Of a DNA stretch of 17,922 bases, positions 7,692 through 14,471 are shown in pieces. Every line of letters starts with the position of its first letter. Within the stretch, counting starts at the first letter, position 1. The notes beneath the pieces are model-generated. The model was not told where the DNA came from. It searched no databases and saw only the letters and a program-made list of their open reading frames with translations. A program made the translations under genes and the position numbers. Source of the stretch: Streptomyces aureus (GTDB lineage Bacteria; Actinomycetota; Actinomycetes; Streptomycetales; Streptomycetaceae); contig NZ_JNZD01000056.1 in assembly GCF_000725495.1 (NCBI RefSeq), positions 1 to 17,922 of the forward strand. The letters are read 5' to 3'.

Positions 7692-7952
7692 TCAACTCCT
7701 GAAGATTGTCAGAATGGCGCCGCTGACCTCGATGTGACGTTCCTCCAGTTTTTCACCGCACCGTAGGGCCGTCAGGCATTTTCTGAACAGTCTCATCTCG
7801 TCGACGTCGAGAACTGCCAAGGCCATGTTCATTACATCATCCAAGGCGGAGGCCGTCAGGCACTCGGGCAGTTCGCCGGAGAGCAGAATCACCGGCTCTC
7901 CCGTGGTGCCGCGTACAACAGCCGTGGTGGATGATCCCTGGACGACGAACAC
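7692..7952 (-). CDS. Small conserved-looking protein of unknown function
   Basis: An 86-residue protein I do not recognise. I start at GTG 7952 because AAGAGGAG lies five bases before it on the minus strand, a good ribosome site. A longer reading from 7979 lacks one. The protein begins MFVVQGSSTTAVVRG, has a short beta-rich N-terminus (EPVILLSGELP), a helical middle (TASALDDVMNMALAVLDVDEM) and a charged C-terminus. There is no signal peptide or membrane segment, and two cysteines. It reads toward the terminator of the His-rich protein gene. The clear ribosome site and compact sequence support a real gene; function is unknown. Confidence 0.6.
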   Translation of the reverse strand: MFVVQGSSTTAVVRGTTGEPVILLSGELPECLTASALDDVMNMALAVLDVDEMRLFRKCLTALRCGEKLEERHIEVSGAILTIFRS

Positions 7953-8423
7953 CTGAACTCCTCTTGCAGCACCCATCACGTAACCCGCTCAGCTTCGGAT
8001 GGAACAAGAGGATAGCGACAGAAAGCGCTGCTTTTGTGCGTATTCGGTCGATCGGGAATCCGGGGCAAGATCTGAAAATGGCGGAACGGCTCCGGTGCTG
8101 CGCCCAGCGGTAACCGCTACGGATCTGCCGCGCCGTCCGACTTCGTCGCCCGTGTGTCGCAAGTGGACCGTGTGCAGAAGGTGTCGGCTGCACTGGTTGC
8201 ACAGCCCTCGTCGTCGTTCGATCCGGCTCGCTGAGCCACGGATGTCTTCGACCTGCGGGGAATGCTGGAGGGCTGCCCGTGCAAGCGCATCAACGACCGG
8301 AAGGCCGGCCGGCTTCAGCGGCGGGCCGAGCGCGAGTCTCCCGCCGCGCCGGTATGCCGGACTGATGCGGCTCTCCGGTGCTCCGAAGGGTGTTGGCCGC
8401 TGCGGGCCGGGGGATGCGCGAGA
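7953..8423. other. Non-coding region upstream of the small minus-strand gene
   Basis: It contains the leader and presumably the promoter of the minus-strand gene at 7692-7952. The stretch about 7985-8060 is less GC-rich than its surroundings. No further gene is supported. Confidence 0.4.
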
Positions 8424-8906
8424 TCAGCACCCGGACGAGGTCGTCCGCTCCTGGGAGAGGGCGGCGTCTCCCAGCAGCTGCGCAACCCGCTTGTGGATGG
8501 CCAGTTCCGCCTGCAGCCTGGCGATCCGTCTGCGGGCCTTCTTCAGATCGGAGAAGTCGCTGCTGCCCGCCGACGCGGTGGTGAGGGCCGCTCCTGCCCC
8601 CTCGGCGTCCATGGCGGCCGGCTGGGGTGAAAGAGGCTTGTCGGCAAGGCCGTCCAGTCGGTCGGCGATGAACCGCCGTCGCCACTTGCGGACCGTGTCC
8701 GCGGCCATCCGGAGATCCGCGGCGACGGAGACGATCGATGGCACCTCGGGCCCGGCACAGGCCAGCACGACGCGGGCTCGCAGAGCGTGAACCGATGGCG
8801 TCCGACTCGCCCATCGCTCCAGTACCGCACGTTCCTCCGCCGAGAGCAGCAGCGGCTGCAGTTTGGGACCGCGACGAGAAGCTGACGCACCAACAGCTGG
8901 AATCAC
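8424..8906 (-). pseudogene. Chimeric transposase remnant: IS630-type helix-turn-helix joined to IS3 OrfA-type coiled coil
   Basis: A 160-residue open frame from GTG 8906. The N-terminal half matches the start of IS630-type transposases: SRRGPKLQPLLLSAEERAVL, then a helix-turn-helix with VAADLRMAADTVRKWRRRFI and DRLDGLADKP. It then stops resembling IS630: the DDE catalytic domain is absent. The last 45 residues (DFSDLKKARRRIARLQAELA and following) resemble the leucine-zipper end of IS3 OrfA proteins. The frame is uninterrupted across the joint. The open frame extends further upstream on paper to 9413, but that part looks non-coding. Without a DDE domain it cannot transpose; it is either a decayed remnant or a small DNA-binding protein kept after domestication. 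Confidence 0.6.
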
Positions 8907-9041
8907 ACGCGCCCTAACGAGCAGTCGCTGTCGAAGGACACTGGCACGCCGATGGGATGTGCGGGGTGTTTCTGCCGGAGGGCGGCACGACATGCGGGGG
9001 CTGCGGACGAGTCGCCAGCGCTCACGGTTCCGGCGGCGGAT

Positions 9042-9077
9042 GCGGCGATGTGGGGTTGCGCGGCGATGTGGGGTTGC
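9042..9077. repeat. 18-bp perfect tandem duplication
   Basis: GCGGCGATGTGGGGTTGC occurs twice without a gap (9042-9059 and 9060-9077). Confidence 0.9.
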
Positions 9078-9312
9078 GGCGTGAGCCCGACGACTGCCTC
9101 GTGCGACGTCCTGCGGTGACAGGCGGCTTCTGGTCGTGCCCGCTGAAGGTTCGGTCCGGACCTTTCCCGGCCGGATTCCAACCGTGGCTTCAGCGGCGGC
9201 GGTTGGGGTCCAGGTCCGTCCGGCGGGGCCTCGGCACGGGAGGTGAACGGTTGTGCGCTTTGGGTACGAAGGTCCCCCTTGGGGAGTTTGCGAACCATCT
9301 CCCCGTCCGCTA

Positions 9313-9355
9313 CTGTCCAGAGTCATCGGACGAGTTGTCCGGTAACTCTGGACAG
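9313..9355. repeat. Long near-perfect inverted repeat upstream of the peptide gene
   Basis: CTGTCCAGAGT (9313-9323) pairs perfectly with ACTCTGGACAG (9345-9355). After one mismatch and two weak pairs, the stem continues as CGGAC (9327-9331) with GTCCG (9337-9341) around a five-base loop. This makes one 43-base structure. It could be a regulator site, a terminator or an end of a vanished mobile element. Confidence 0.75.
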
Positions 9356-9507
9356 CGGTTGGTGTGGCGGTTTCCTCCCCCTCCACGGGCGGGACTACGC
9401 CACAGCGGCCCAAGTGACGGCCAGGGACCGGTTTTACCCCTTGTTCCGGCTCCGGCGGGAGCTGTTCGGCGGCGGTTCAGCCCTACGGGCTATGGCCGCA
9501 AGACGAC

Positions 9508-9524
9508 GGCTCCCGCCGGGAGCC
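9508..9524. repeat. Short palindrome upstream of the peptide gene
   Basis: The 17-base sequence GGCTCCCGCCGGGAGCC is an 8-bp perfect palindrome around a single central base, 79 bases before the peptide ATG. It is a candidate operator; GC-rich DNA produces such palindromes by chance, so confidence is low. Confidence 0.35.
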
Positions 9525-9602
9525 GCAGTCCACCGGACAGGGCCAGCCCCGCGCCTTCCGTATCCGGAACCCCCCTGTATCGACATCTGAAAGGTATTCA
9601 TC

Positions 9603-9815
9603 ATGGACATCGCAAAGCTCGAAGCCGAGTCCGCGGAGCTGCTGCCGGGCCGCGAGGCCCTGGGCAAGTTCTCGTTCAGCTTCGCCCGGACCACCAACAT
9701 CTCGCACAAGGCCGCGGCTGTCGGTGCGCACAACGAGTCGCTGGCGGCGAACTCCTTCTCGCCGTTCGCCGTCGCCCAGTCGCAGGCCACGCAGGCGATC
9801 AACGTCCACCAGTAG
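9603..9815 (+). CDS. Candidate precursor peptide of a ribosomal-peptide system
   Basis: A 70-residue peptide. The ATG is 8 bases after GAAAGG (9589-9594), a usable ribosome site. Residues 1-21 are a charged, helical, leader-like segment (MDIAKLEAESAELLPGREAL). From about residue 22 the sequence changes to Ala/Ser/Asn/Gln/His/Phe with almost no charge (KFSFSFARTTNIS, AANSFSPFAVAQSQ, AINVHQ). There is no cysteine, no signal peptide and no membrane helix, so export would need help. The gene sits 388 bases before a fused RRE-like/M50 membrane protease, with a strong hairpin between them. That spacing and partial stop would allow more peptide than enzyme, as in many ribosomal-peptide operons. Its role as precursor is inference from size, composition and context; I do not recognise a named family. 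Confidence 0.75.
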   Translation: MDIAKLEAESAELLPGREALGKFSFSFARTTNISHKAAAVGAHNESLAANSFSPFAVAQSQATQAINVHQ

Positions 9816-10203
9816 TCCAGCTGCCGTAGACCGGCATCTGACACCGAGACTGGTGTTCATCACGCCGGGCCGGCTCTGCCGGCCCGGCTCCGGCCGACGG
9901 TGACGACCAGACACCCCACGGCCCTGCCGGCAAGAGACGGCAAGAGACTCTCGCGTGGACGTTGAGCAGGCCGGCAGCGCCGGCCCGGACGGCGGCCGCC
10001 CCTCAGGCCCCCCGGCGGACCGAGTTCGCCTCCCACGATCTCACCCGTGCCTCGGACCCGGCTGACACCCCCACGGCTTTCCGCCATGGCGCCCGGCAGG
10101 GAAAGACAATCCCCGCTCATGCCTAGGGGAGGGGGCGCCCGCCCGACATCCGGCAACAGCTTCCACACCTCGTGTGGCGCTCCCCGCATCAGGAGGAGAA
10201 ACA
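9816..10203 (+). other. Spacer between the peptide gene and the protease gene
   Basis: No gene is supported. It contains the hairpin at 9864-9888 and a 10-bp tandem duplication GGCAAGAGAC at 9929-9948. The right end carries the strong ribosome site of the protease gene. Confidence 0.5.
9864..9888 (+). terminator. Hairpin after the peptide gene (terminator or attenuator)
   Basis: GCCGGGCCGG (9864-9873) pairs perfectly over 10 bp with CCGGCCCGGC (9879-9888) around the loop CTCTG, 48 bases past the peptide stop. No T-run follows, so partial read-through to the protease gene is plausible. Confidence 0.8.
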
Positions 10204-12129
10204 TTGACAGTGTTCGAGGACCAGAATCCCGACGCTGTCGGCTTGTCGGACACGCGGCCGCTGGGCCGTGAGGAGATGACGGGTGGCAGACACGACGCCA
10301 CCGTTCCTCTTCAGTCGGACACGAGGACAGCACGGCTGCGCACCGTACACAGGAAGCCGGCTCCCTCGTTCTACGTTCCGCAGCTGAGCGAGGGCCTGGA
10401 ACGCATGGGGGAGTACAAGGGATCGGGGTTCACCGAGCCCAAGTACCTCGTACGCCGGGGCGACGGCCAGGTGGTCCAGCTGTCCCGGCTCCTCTACCTG
10501 GTGGTGAGCGCCGTTGACGGAGTGCGCGACGCCGAGAGGATCTCCCACTTCGTCAGCGGCCGTTACGGCGCCGAGGTCACCGCGGACAACGTCGTCTACC
10601 TGCTGGAGAACAAGCTCAACCCCCTCGGCGTCGTGGGAGCCGCCGGAGCCGAGAGAGACCAGACCCCCGAGCCGCGCTCCGACCTGCTCCTGGTCCTCAA
10701 AGGCCACAAGGTCGTCTTCCGCGAGGAACAGGTGGCGAGGATCGCCTCGGCACTGGCATGGCTCCACCGGCCGCCGCTCGTGGCCCTGACGCTCCTGGCC
10801 ACCACCCTCATGGATGTCTGGCTGTTCGGCATCCACGGCGCCATGACCCCCGTTCTGCAGGTCCTGGAACAACCGATCTGGATGCTGATCGTCTTCCTCC
10901 TGACCGTCGCGTCCCTGGTCTTCCACGAATTCGGACACGCATCGGCATGCCGGTACAGCGGAGCGAAACCAGGGAAGATCGGCTACGGCATCTTCCTGAT
11001 CTGGCCCTCCATGTACACCGACGTCACGGACGTCTACAGGATCGGGCGCGCAGGACGACTGCGGACCGGACTCGGCGGCGTCTACTTCAATGTGCTCTTC
11101 ATGCTCCTGCTGACCGCCCTCTACGCGGCGACCGGCGAGCCCTATCTCCTTGCGGCCGTCTATCTGGCGCACTTCGAGGTCCTGGAACAACTCATGCCGG
11201 CCGTACGCCTCGACGGCTACTACATCCTGGGCGACCTGGCCGGAATCCCCGACCTGTACGGCAAGGTGAAACCCATCTTGCTGAGCATGCTGCCCACCCG
11301 CCCCGTGCACCCGGACGCGGCGGACCTCAAGCGCTCCGCCCGGACCGTGGTCACGGTCTGGGTTCTCACCATGATCCCCATCCTGCTGGCCGAGACCGGC
11401 TACGCCCTGTGGAACCTTCCCCGCCTGCTCTCCACCAGCCTTCGCTCCCTGATCGGCCAGCTCTCCGGTACCTTCTCGGCGTTCGGGGACGGGCAGATCG
11501 CGGCCGGCCTGGTCGGCGTCATCGGCAGCCTCATGCTGATCTGCCCCATGGCGGGAGGGGCCTATCTGACGGTTCGCCTCGTCGGCCGTCTCACCCGGGG
11601 CGCCATGCGCGTCACCGAGGGCAACACCCAACTGCGCGCGGCAATCGGCGTGGCCGTACTGGCCACGGCCTCCGTCCTGGCCGGCGCGTGGATGCACGGC
11701 GCCACCCCCAAGCCGCTGCCCCCAGCCCCGCCCGTCGCCCCCCTCCTGCAGCCCGGCGTCCCCACGGCCAGGCCCTCGAGCAGCCCGTCACACCCCTCCC
11801 ACCACGCCTCCGTGCCATCGGCAGGGGTGTCAACGCTTCCGGACACACCCCAGACCGTCCCGGTCGCCCCGTCCGTGTCCTCCACCACGGGGCACCCGCA
11901 CCCGGACACCGACATCACCAACTCGGCCACCCCCAGCAGCCACCGGTCACCCGCACCTGCGCAGACGGGTCCCGCCTCCCCCCGGACGACACCGACCAGC
12001 AGCACACGAACGGACAACCCCTCACCCTTCTTCTCACCTGCCCCCACCCCCTCGGAATCCGCCTCCGACACGGCCCTCCCCACCTCGCCGGCACCCCTCG
12101 AAACGGATTCCGCATCCGCAACGCCGTAG
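10204..12129 (+). CDS. RRE-like (PqqD-like) domain fused to M50-type membrane zinc metalloprotease, with Pro/Ser/Thr tail
   Basis: A 641-residue membrane protein of the 'putative peptide zinc metalloprotease' (YydH-like) family. The start is TTG 10204, seven bases after AGGAGG (10191-10196). Residues about 80-142 (KYLVRRGDGQVVQLSRLLYL, VDGVRDAERISHFV) have the pattern of PqqD-like peptide-binding domains. The protease core follows: membrane helices near 191-210 and 224-240, the zinc motif HEFGH at 241-245, YTDVTD at about 271-276, further helices, and the third-ligand motif RLDGYYILGDL at about 335-345. More helices lie near 381-402, 436-456 and 480-497. Residues 501-641 are a low-complexity Pro/Ser/Thr tail of cell-wall-spanning type. 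Such enzymes cut peptides in or at the membrane; the small peptide upstream is the obvious candidate substrate. The next gene starts 38 bases after the stop, so the two are probably cotranscribed. Confidence 0.88.
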   Translation: MTVFEDQNPDAVGLSDTRPLGREEMTGGRHDATVPLQSDTRTARLRTVHRKPAPSFYVPQLSEGLERMGEYKGSGFTEPKYLVRRGDGQVVQLSRLLYLVVSAVDGVRDAERISHFVSGRYGAEVTADNVVYLLENKLNPLGVVGAAGAERDQTPEPRSDLLLVLKGHKVVFREEQVARIASALAWLHRPPLVALTLLATTLMDVWLFGIHGAMTPVLQVLEQPIWMLIVFLLTVASLVFHEFGHASACRYSGAKPGKIGYGIFLIWPSMYTDVTDVYRIGRAGRLRTGLGGVYFNVLFMLLLTALYAATGEPYLLAAVYLAHFEVLEQLMPAVRLDGYYILGDLAGIPDLYGKVKPILLSMLPTRPVHPDAADLKRSARTVVTVWVLTMIPILLAETGYALWNLPRLLSTSLRSLIGQLSGTFSAFGDGQIAAGLVGVIGSLMLICPMAGGAYLTVRLVGRLTRGAMRVTEGNTQLRAAIGVAVLATASVLAGAWMHGATPKPLPPAPPVAPLLQPGVPTARPSSSPSHPSHHASVPSAGVSTLPDTPQTVPVAPSVSSTTGHPHPDTDITNSATPSSHRSPAPAQTGPASPRTTPTSSTRTDNPSPFFSPAPTPSESASDTALPTSPAPLETDSASATP

Positions 12130-12167
12130 CGCGGCCCACACCCCCCCATCCCCTTGAGGAGACACCG

Positions 12168-12854
12168 ATGACAACGCACCGCAAACCCCGCACCAGCACC
12201 GCGGCCAAGACCGCCGTCCGGCTCGGCATGATCGCCACCGCCGGGATGGCCGTGGCGGCGACGACCACGACAGCCCAGGCCAGTTCCGGGAGTTCGCACT
12301 CCTTCATGTCCACCGCCGTCGACATGGCCGACACCCATGCCGACCGCATGCACGTCAACCAGTTCGACGAGTCCTTCAAGATCCACCAGTTCGGTCCGCT
12401 CGTCGCGGTGACGGCGAACAACCGGGCCACGGCCGAATCCGCAGGATGCTCCGTCCAGGCCCCGTGCAGGTCCATCGCCCTGTCCTTCCAGATCGTCACC
12501 GCGGCCGGCCGCAACGCCCGGCTGGTCAACGCCACCAACATCAGCCGGTCGGCCAACGACCACTGCCCCGGCTGCGAGACCTTCGCCGGCGCGTACCAGT
12601 TCGTCGTCGCCACTCCCCAGGAGCTGACCCTCAGCAAGCCGGCCCGCAGCCAACTCGCGCGCATCCACCGTGAGGTGGCCGGGCTGAGGCGATCGCACCT
12701 GGCGATTCCCGACGTCAAGAAGCGCGCCGACGAGCTGGCACAAGAGGTCAAAACCGTCCTGGACCGCGAAGCCGCATCCGCCCCGCACCGCAGCGCCGCG
12801 AGCCCGCCGGACAACTTCCGGCCCACCGTGACGATGCACCGCCACGTCGACTGA
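12168..12854 (+). CDS. Secreted four-cysteine protein of unknown function
   Basis: A 228-residue exported protein. The ATG is six bases after GAGGAG (12156-12161). The N-terminus is a signal peptide with basic residues, a hydrophobic stretch (AVRLGMIATAGMAVAATTTT) and a likely cleavage after AQA (residue 38). The mature part has two cysteine pairs: C94 and C100 (GCSVQAPCRS), and C133 and C136 (HCPGCETFAGAYQFVV). A basic, helical C-terminal half follows (about 157-205). The CPGC pair could be a disulphide or metal site. It follows the protease gene by 38 bases and likely shares its transcript, so it may act on, bind or carry the released peptide outside the cell. I cannot assign a named family. 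Confidence 0.85.
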   Translation: MTTHRKPRTSTAAKTAVRLGMIATAGMAVAATTTTAQASSGSSHSFMSTAVDMADTHADRMHVNQFDESFKIHQFGPLVAVTANNRATAESAGCSVQAPCRSIALSFQIVTAAGRNARLVNATNISRSANDHCPGCETFAGAYQFVVATPQELTLSKPARSQLARIHREVAGLRRSHLAIPDVKKRADELAQEVKTVLDREAASAPHRSAASPPDNFRPTVTMHRHVD

Positions 12855-12968
12855 CGTGAGCCGACCGACAGGACCCCGGCCCGTCTGCCGCGCCCGACCG
12901 CCCGGCCGTCTCACGAACCACTGCTTCGGGCCGGCCCGCGGGCCCCGGGCCGAGGAACGGGAAGGAAC

Positions 12969-13265
12969 ATGCCCAGACAGCCTTTCTCCTCCACGCTGCA
13001 GCATCAGGCCCTGGACCTGCTGGCCGAGGGACAGGCCGTCAAGGACGTCGCGGCACAACTGCACCTGAGCAGGTCCACCGTCTACCGCTGGCGCCAAGCC
13101 CTCTCACCCGCCCCCGCACACCGGCCCGCCGGCAGGCACCCGGAACTCAACGCCGCCCGCACACGCATCGCCGAGCTGGAGAACGAACTCCTCGCGCACC
13201 GGCACAGAACACGGCAACTGAGCGATGTGGTGCCCCCAAAAGCCGGTTCGAGGCCATCCGCGTGA
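12969..13265 (+). CDS. IS3-type transposase OrfA (helix-turn-helix and leucine zipper)
   Basis: A 98-residue OrfA-like protein. It opens with a helix-turn-helix (ALDLLAEGQAVKDVAAQLHL, SRSTVYRWRQAL) and continues into a coiled coil (ARTRIAELENELLAHRHRTR), the usual DNA-binding and dimerisation parts of IS3 OrfA. Near its end the frame crosses the slippery sequence C_CCA_AAA, and a -1 shift there enters OrfB. Its TGA overlaps the OrfB ATG (TGATG). The start is ATG 12969, with GGGAAGGA just before it. It follows the secreted Cys protein by 114 bases on the same strand. No IS3 terminal inverted repeats are visible around the pair. Confidence 0.8.
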   Translation: MPRQPFSSTLQHQALDLLAEGQAVKDVAAQLHLSRSTVYRWRQALSPAPAHRPAGRHPELNAARTRIAELENELLAHRHRTRQLSDVVPPKAGSRPSA

Positions 13266-13269
13266 TGGC
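13235..13269 (+). promoter_or_regulatory. Programmed -1 ribosomal frameshift signal between OrfA and OrfB
   Basis: The heptamer CCCAAAA (13235-13241) reads C_CCA_AAA in the OrfA frame and fits X_XXY_YYZ. Eleven bases later a perfect 6-bp hairpin, GCCATC (13253-13258) with GATGGC (13264-13269) and loop CGCGT, holds the OrfA stop and OrfB start. A -1 slip gives a continuous 341-residue OrfAB whose joint reads PPKSRFEAIRVMASEG, the expected IS3 family sequence. Confidence 0.8.
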
Positions 13270-13993
13270 GTCAGAAGGGCACCAGGTCCGCTCGACGGCC
13301 GCGCTCCTGCGCGTCTCCGAATCCGGCTACTACGCCTGGTGTCGGCGCGCGCCTTCAGGACGCGTGCTGTGGCACGCCCGGCTGACCGAACTCATCCTCT
13401 CCATCTACCGGTCCTCCGAGGCCATGTACGGCTCCCGGCGCATCCATCACGAACTGCAGGAGCGTTACGGCATCAATGTCAGCCGCGGGACGGTGGAACT
13501 GCTCATGCGGCAAGCCGGTATCCGGGGCAGGGCGGGGCGCACCCGGTGGGCGGCTGGGCAGATGCTCGACAGCCGGACGGCACGGCGCCTGTGGGTCACG
13601 GATGCCAGAGCACATCACACACCGACGGGAACGGTGTACTGCGCCGTCGTGCTCGATACGAACCAGCGCCGGCTCATGGGCTGGAGCGTGGACCGCACGG
13701 CGACCCAGGAACTCGTACACCGGGCGCTGGACGCGGCTCTCGTCCGCGATGCCGAAGAGCTCCCGCCCGTCCGGCCCCAGCACACCTGGCCGACCGCCTA
13801 TGCGTTCACCGAACACATGCAGACTCTCGCGCTGGCCCCCGTGACCGCCCGGGTCCCCGACCGGCACGCCCAGGCATCGGTGGACCTTTTCTGGAGGAGG
13901 ATCGGGCGCAGCCTCCTCCCGAGACAGTACTGGAACACCCCCGAAAGCCTGCAGACGCAGCTGATGAGCCTGCTCGAGGACTTCTCCACCTGA
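13265..13993 (+). CDS. IS3-type transposase OrfB-like protein lacking an intact DDE triad
   Basis: A 242-residue OrfB-like protein. The N-terminal HTH_21-type region is normal (SESGYYAWCRRAPS, YGSRRIHHELQERYG, INVSRGTVELLMRQAGI). The integrase core starts normally with RLWVTDARAHHTPTGTVYCA, keeping the first aspartate (about D113), and VVLDTNQRRLMGWSVD. The segment that should read HSDxG is VRPQH, so the second aspartate is proline (about 171). The position of the catalytic glutamate before FW is aspartate (about 207). The conserved end after that is missing. There is no stop or shift in 729 bases, and the frameshift signal is intact. It should not transpose. Either it is a recent decay product or a domesticated DNA-binding protein linked to the neighbouring peptide operon. 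Confidence 0.75.
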   Translation: MASEGHQVRSTAALLRVSESGYYAWCRRAPSGRVLWHARLTELILSIYRSSEAMYGSRRIHHELQERYGINVSRGTVELLMRQAGIRGRAGRTRWAAGQMLDSRTARRLWVTDARAHHTPTGTVYCAVVLDTNQRRLMGWSVDRTATQELVHRALDAALVRDAEELPPVRPQHTWPTAYAFTEHMQTLALAPVTARVPDRHAQASVDLFWRRIGRSLLPRQYWNTPESLQTQLMSLLEDFST

Positions 13994-14057
13994 ACACCGG
14001 CGCGACGAATGGCGCACCTGCGGCATGAATCGCCATTACACGATCATGGAAGAGAGC

Positions 14058-14303
14058 ATGCTGAACGCAGGAGCGACCCCTCCTTTGCCCATCGCGGCAT
14101 CTCTTCGCGGCGCACTCGACACGGATGGGGATCTCCCTGCCACCCAGGCGCACGAGGTGCTGCTGCACTGCGCTCTCACCGCGGCCTGTGTCCCCGAATC
14201 ACTTCACGAAAGAAAGGTCACGGCACGGATTGCGGAACTCGACTATCAGACGGTTGCCATCGTGATCGGCTGGCTCAGGGCGGCGAACCTGCAGGGCTTT
14301 TAA
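14058..14303 (+). CDS. Small protein of unknown function
   Basis: An 81-residue protein from ATG 14058, which is preceded closely by GGAAGAGAG. ATG 14046 and ATG 14025 are also in frame and cannot be excluded. It begins MLNAGATPPLPIAASLRGAL and ends in a helical segment ARIAELDYQTVAIVIGWLRA. It has two cysteines and no clear signal peptide. A short inverted repeat, AATGGCG/CGCCATT (14008-14014 with 14031-14037), lies just upstream, across the ATG at 14025. I do not recognise a family. Codon use is consistent with coding and no better frame exists here. Confidence 0.5.
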   Translation: MLNAGATPPLPIAASLRGALDTDGDLPATQAHEVLLHCALTAACVPESLHERKVTARIAELDYQTVAIVIGWLRAANLQGF

Positions 14304-14471
14304 GGACCGGTCACCGGAAATGGCGGCCTGGCAACCTTTCCTCTCCGAGCAGGAAAGCCCGGAGCGGAATGGGAAACCGGCACCGGTCCTCCACGAGCTC
14401 ACGCCGGCCACGGGGAGCGAACTCTCCCACCCCCGGCCCGAGGGCGGCGGTCCGCTGTGCACGCGGCAAGC

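Larger units (their letters stand above)
8907..9602. other. Non-coding region upstream of the peptide gene
   Basis: No credible gene. It holds an 18-bp perfect tandem duplication (9042-9077), a long hairpin (9313-9355) and a short palindrome (9508-9524). The last two lie 80-290 bases upstream of the peptide start and may be regulatory. Confidence 0.5.

Noticed and set aside
8907..9413. Upstream extension of the chimeric transposase frame
   Set aside because: It has no transposase similarity, is low-complexity Arg/Thr/Pro sequence, and crosses an 18-bp tandem repeat and a hairpin.
10189..11697. 502-residue open frame on the minus strand
   Set aside because: It is the antisense of the M50 protease gene, has no recognisable domain, and the plus strand carries clear motifs and ribosome sites.
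11562..13097. 511-residue open frame on the minus strand
   Set aside because: It is a shadow of the protease tail and the secreted protein gene; it is Gly/Val-rich without a domain.
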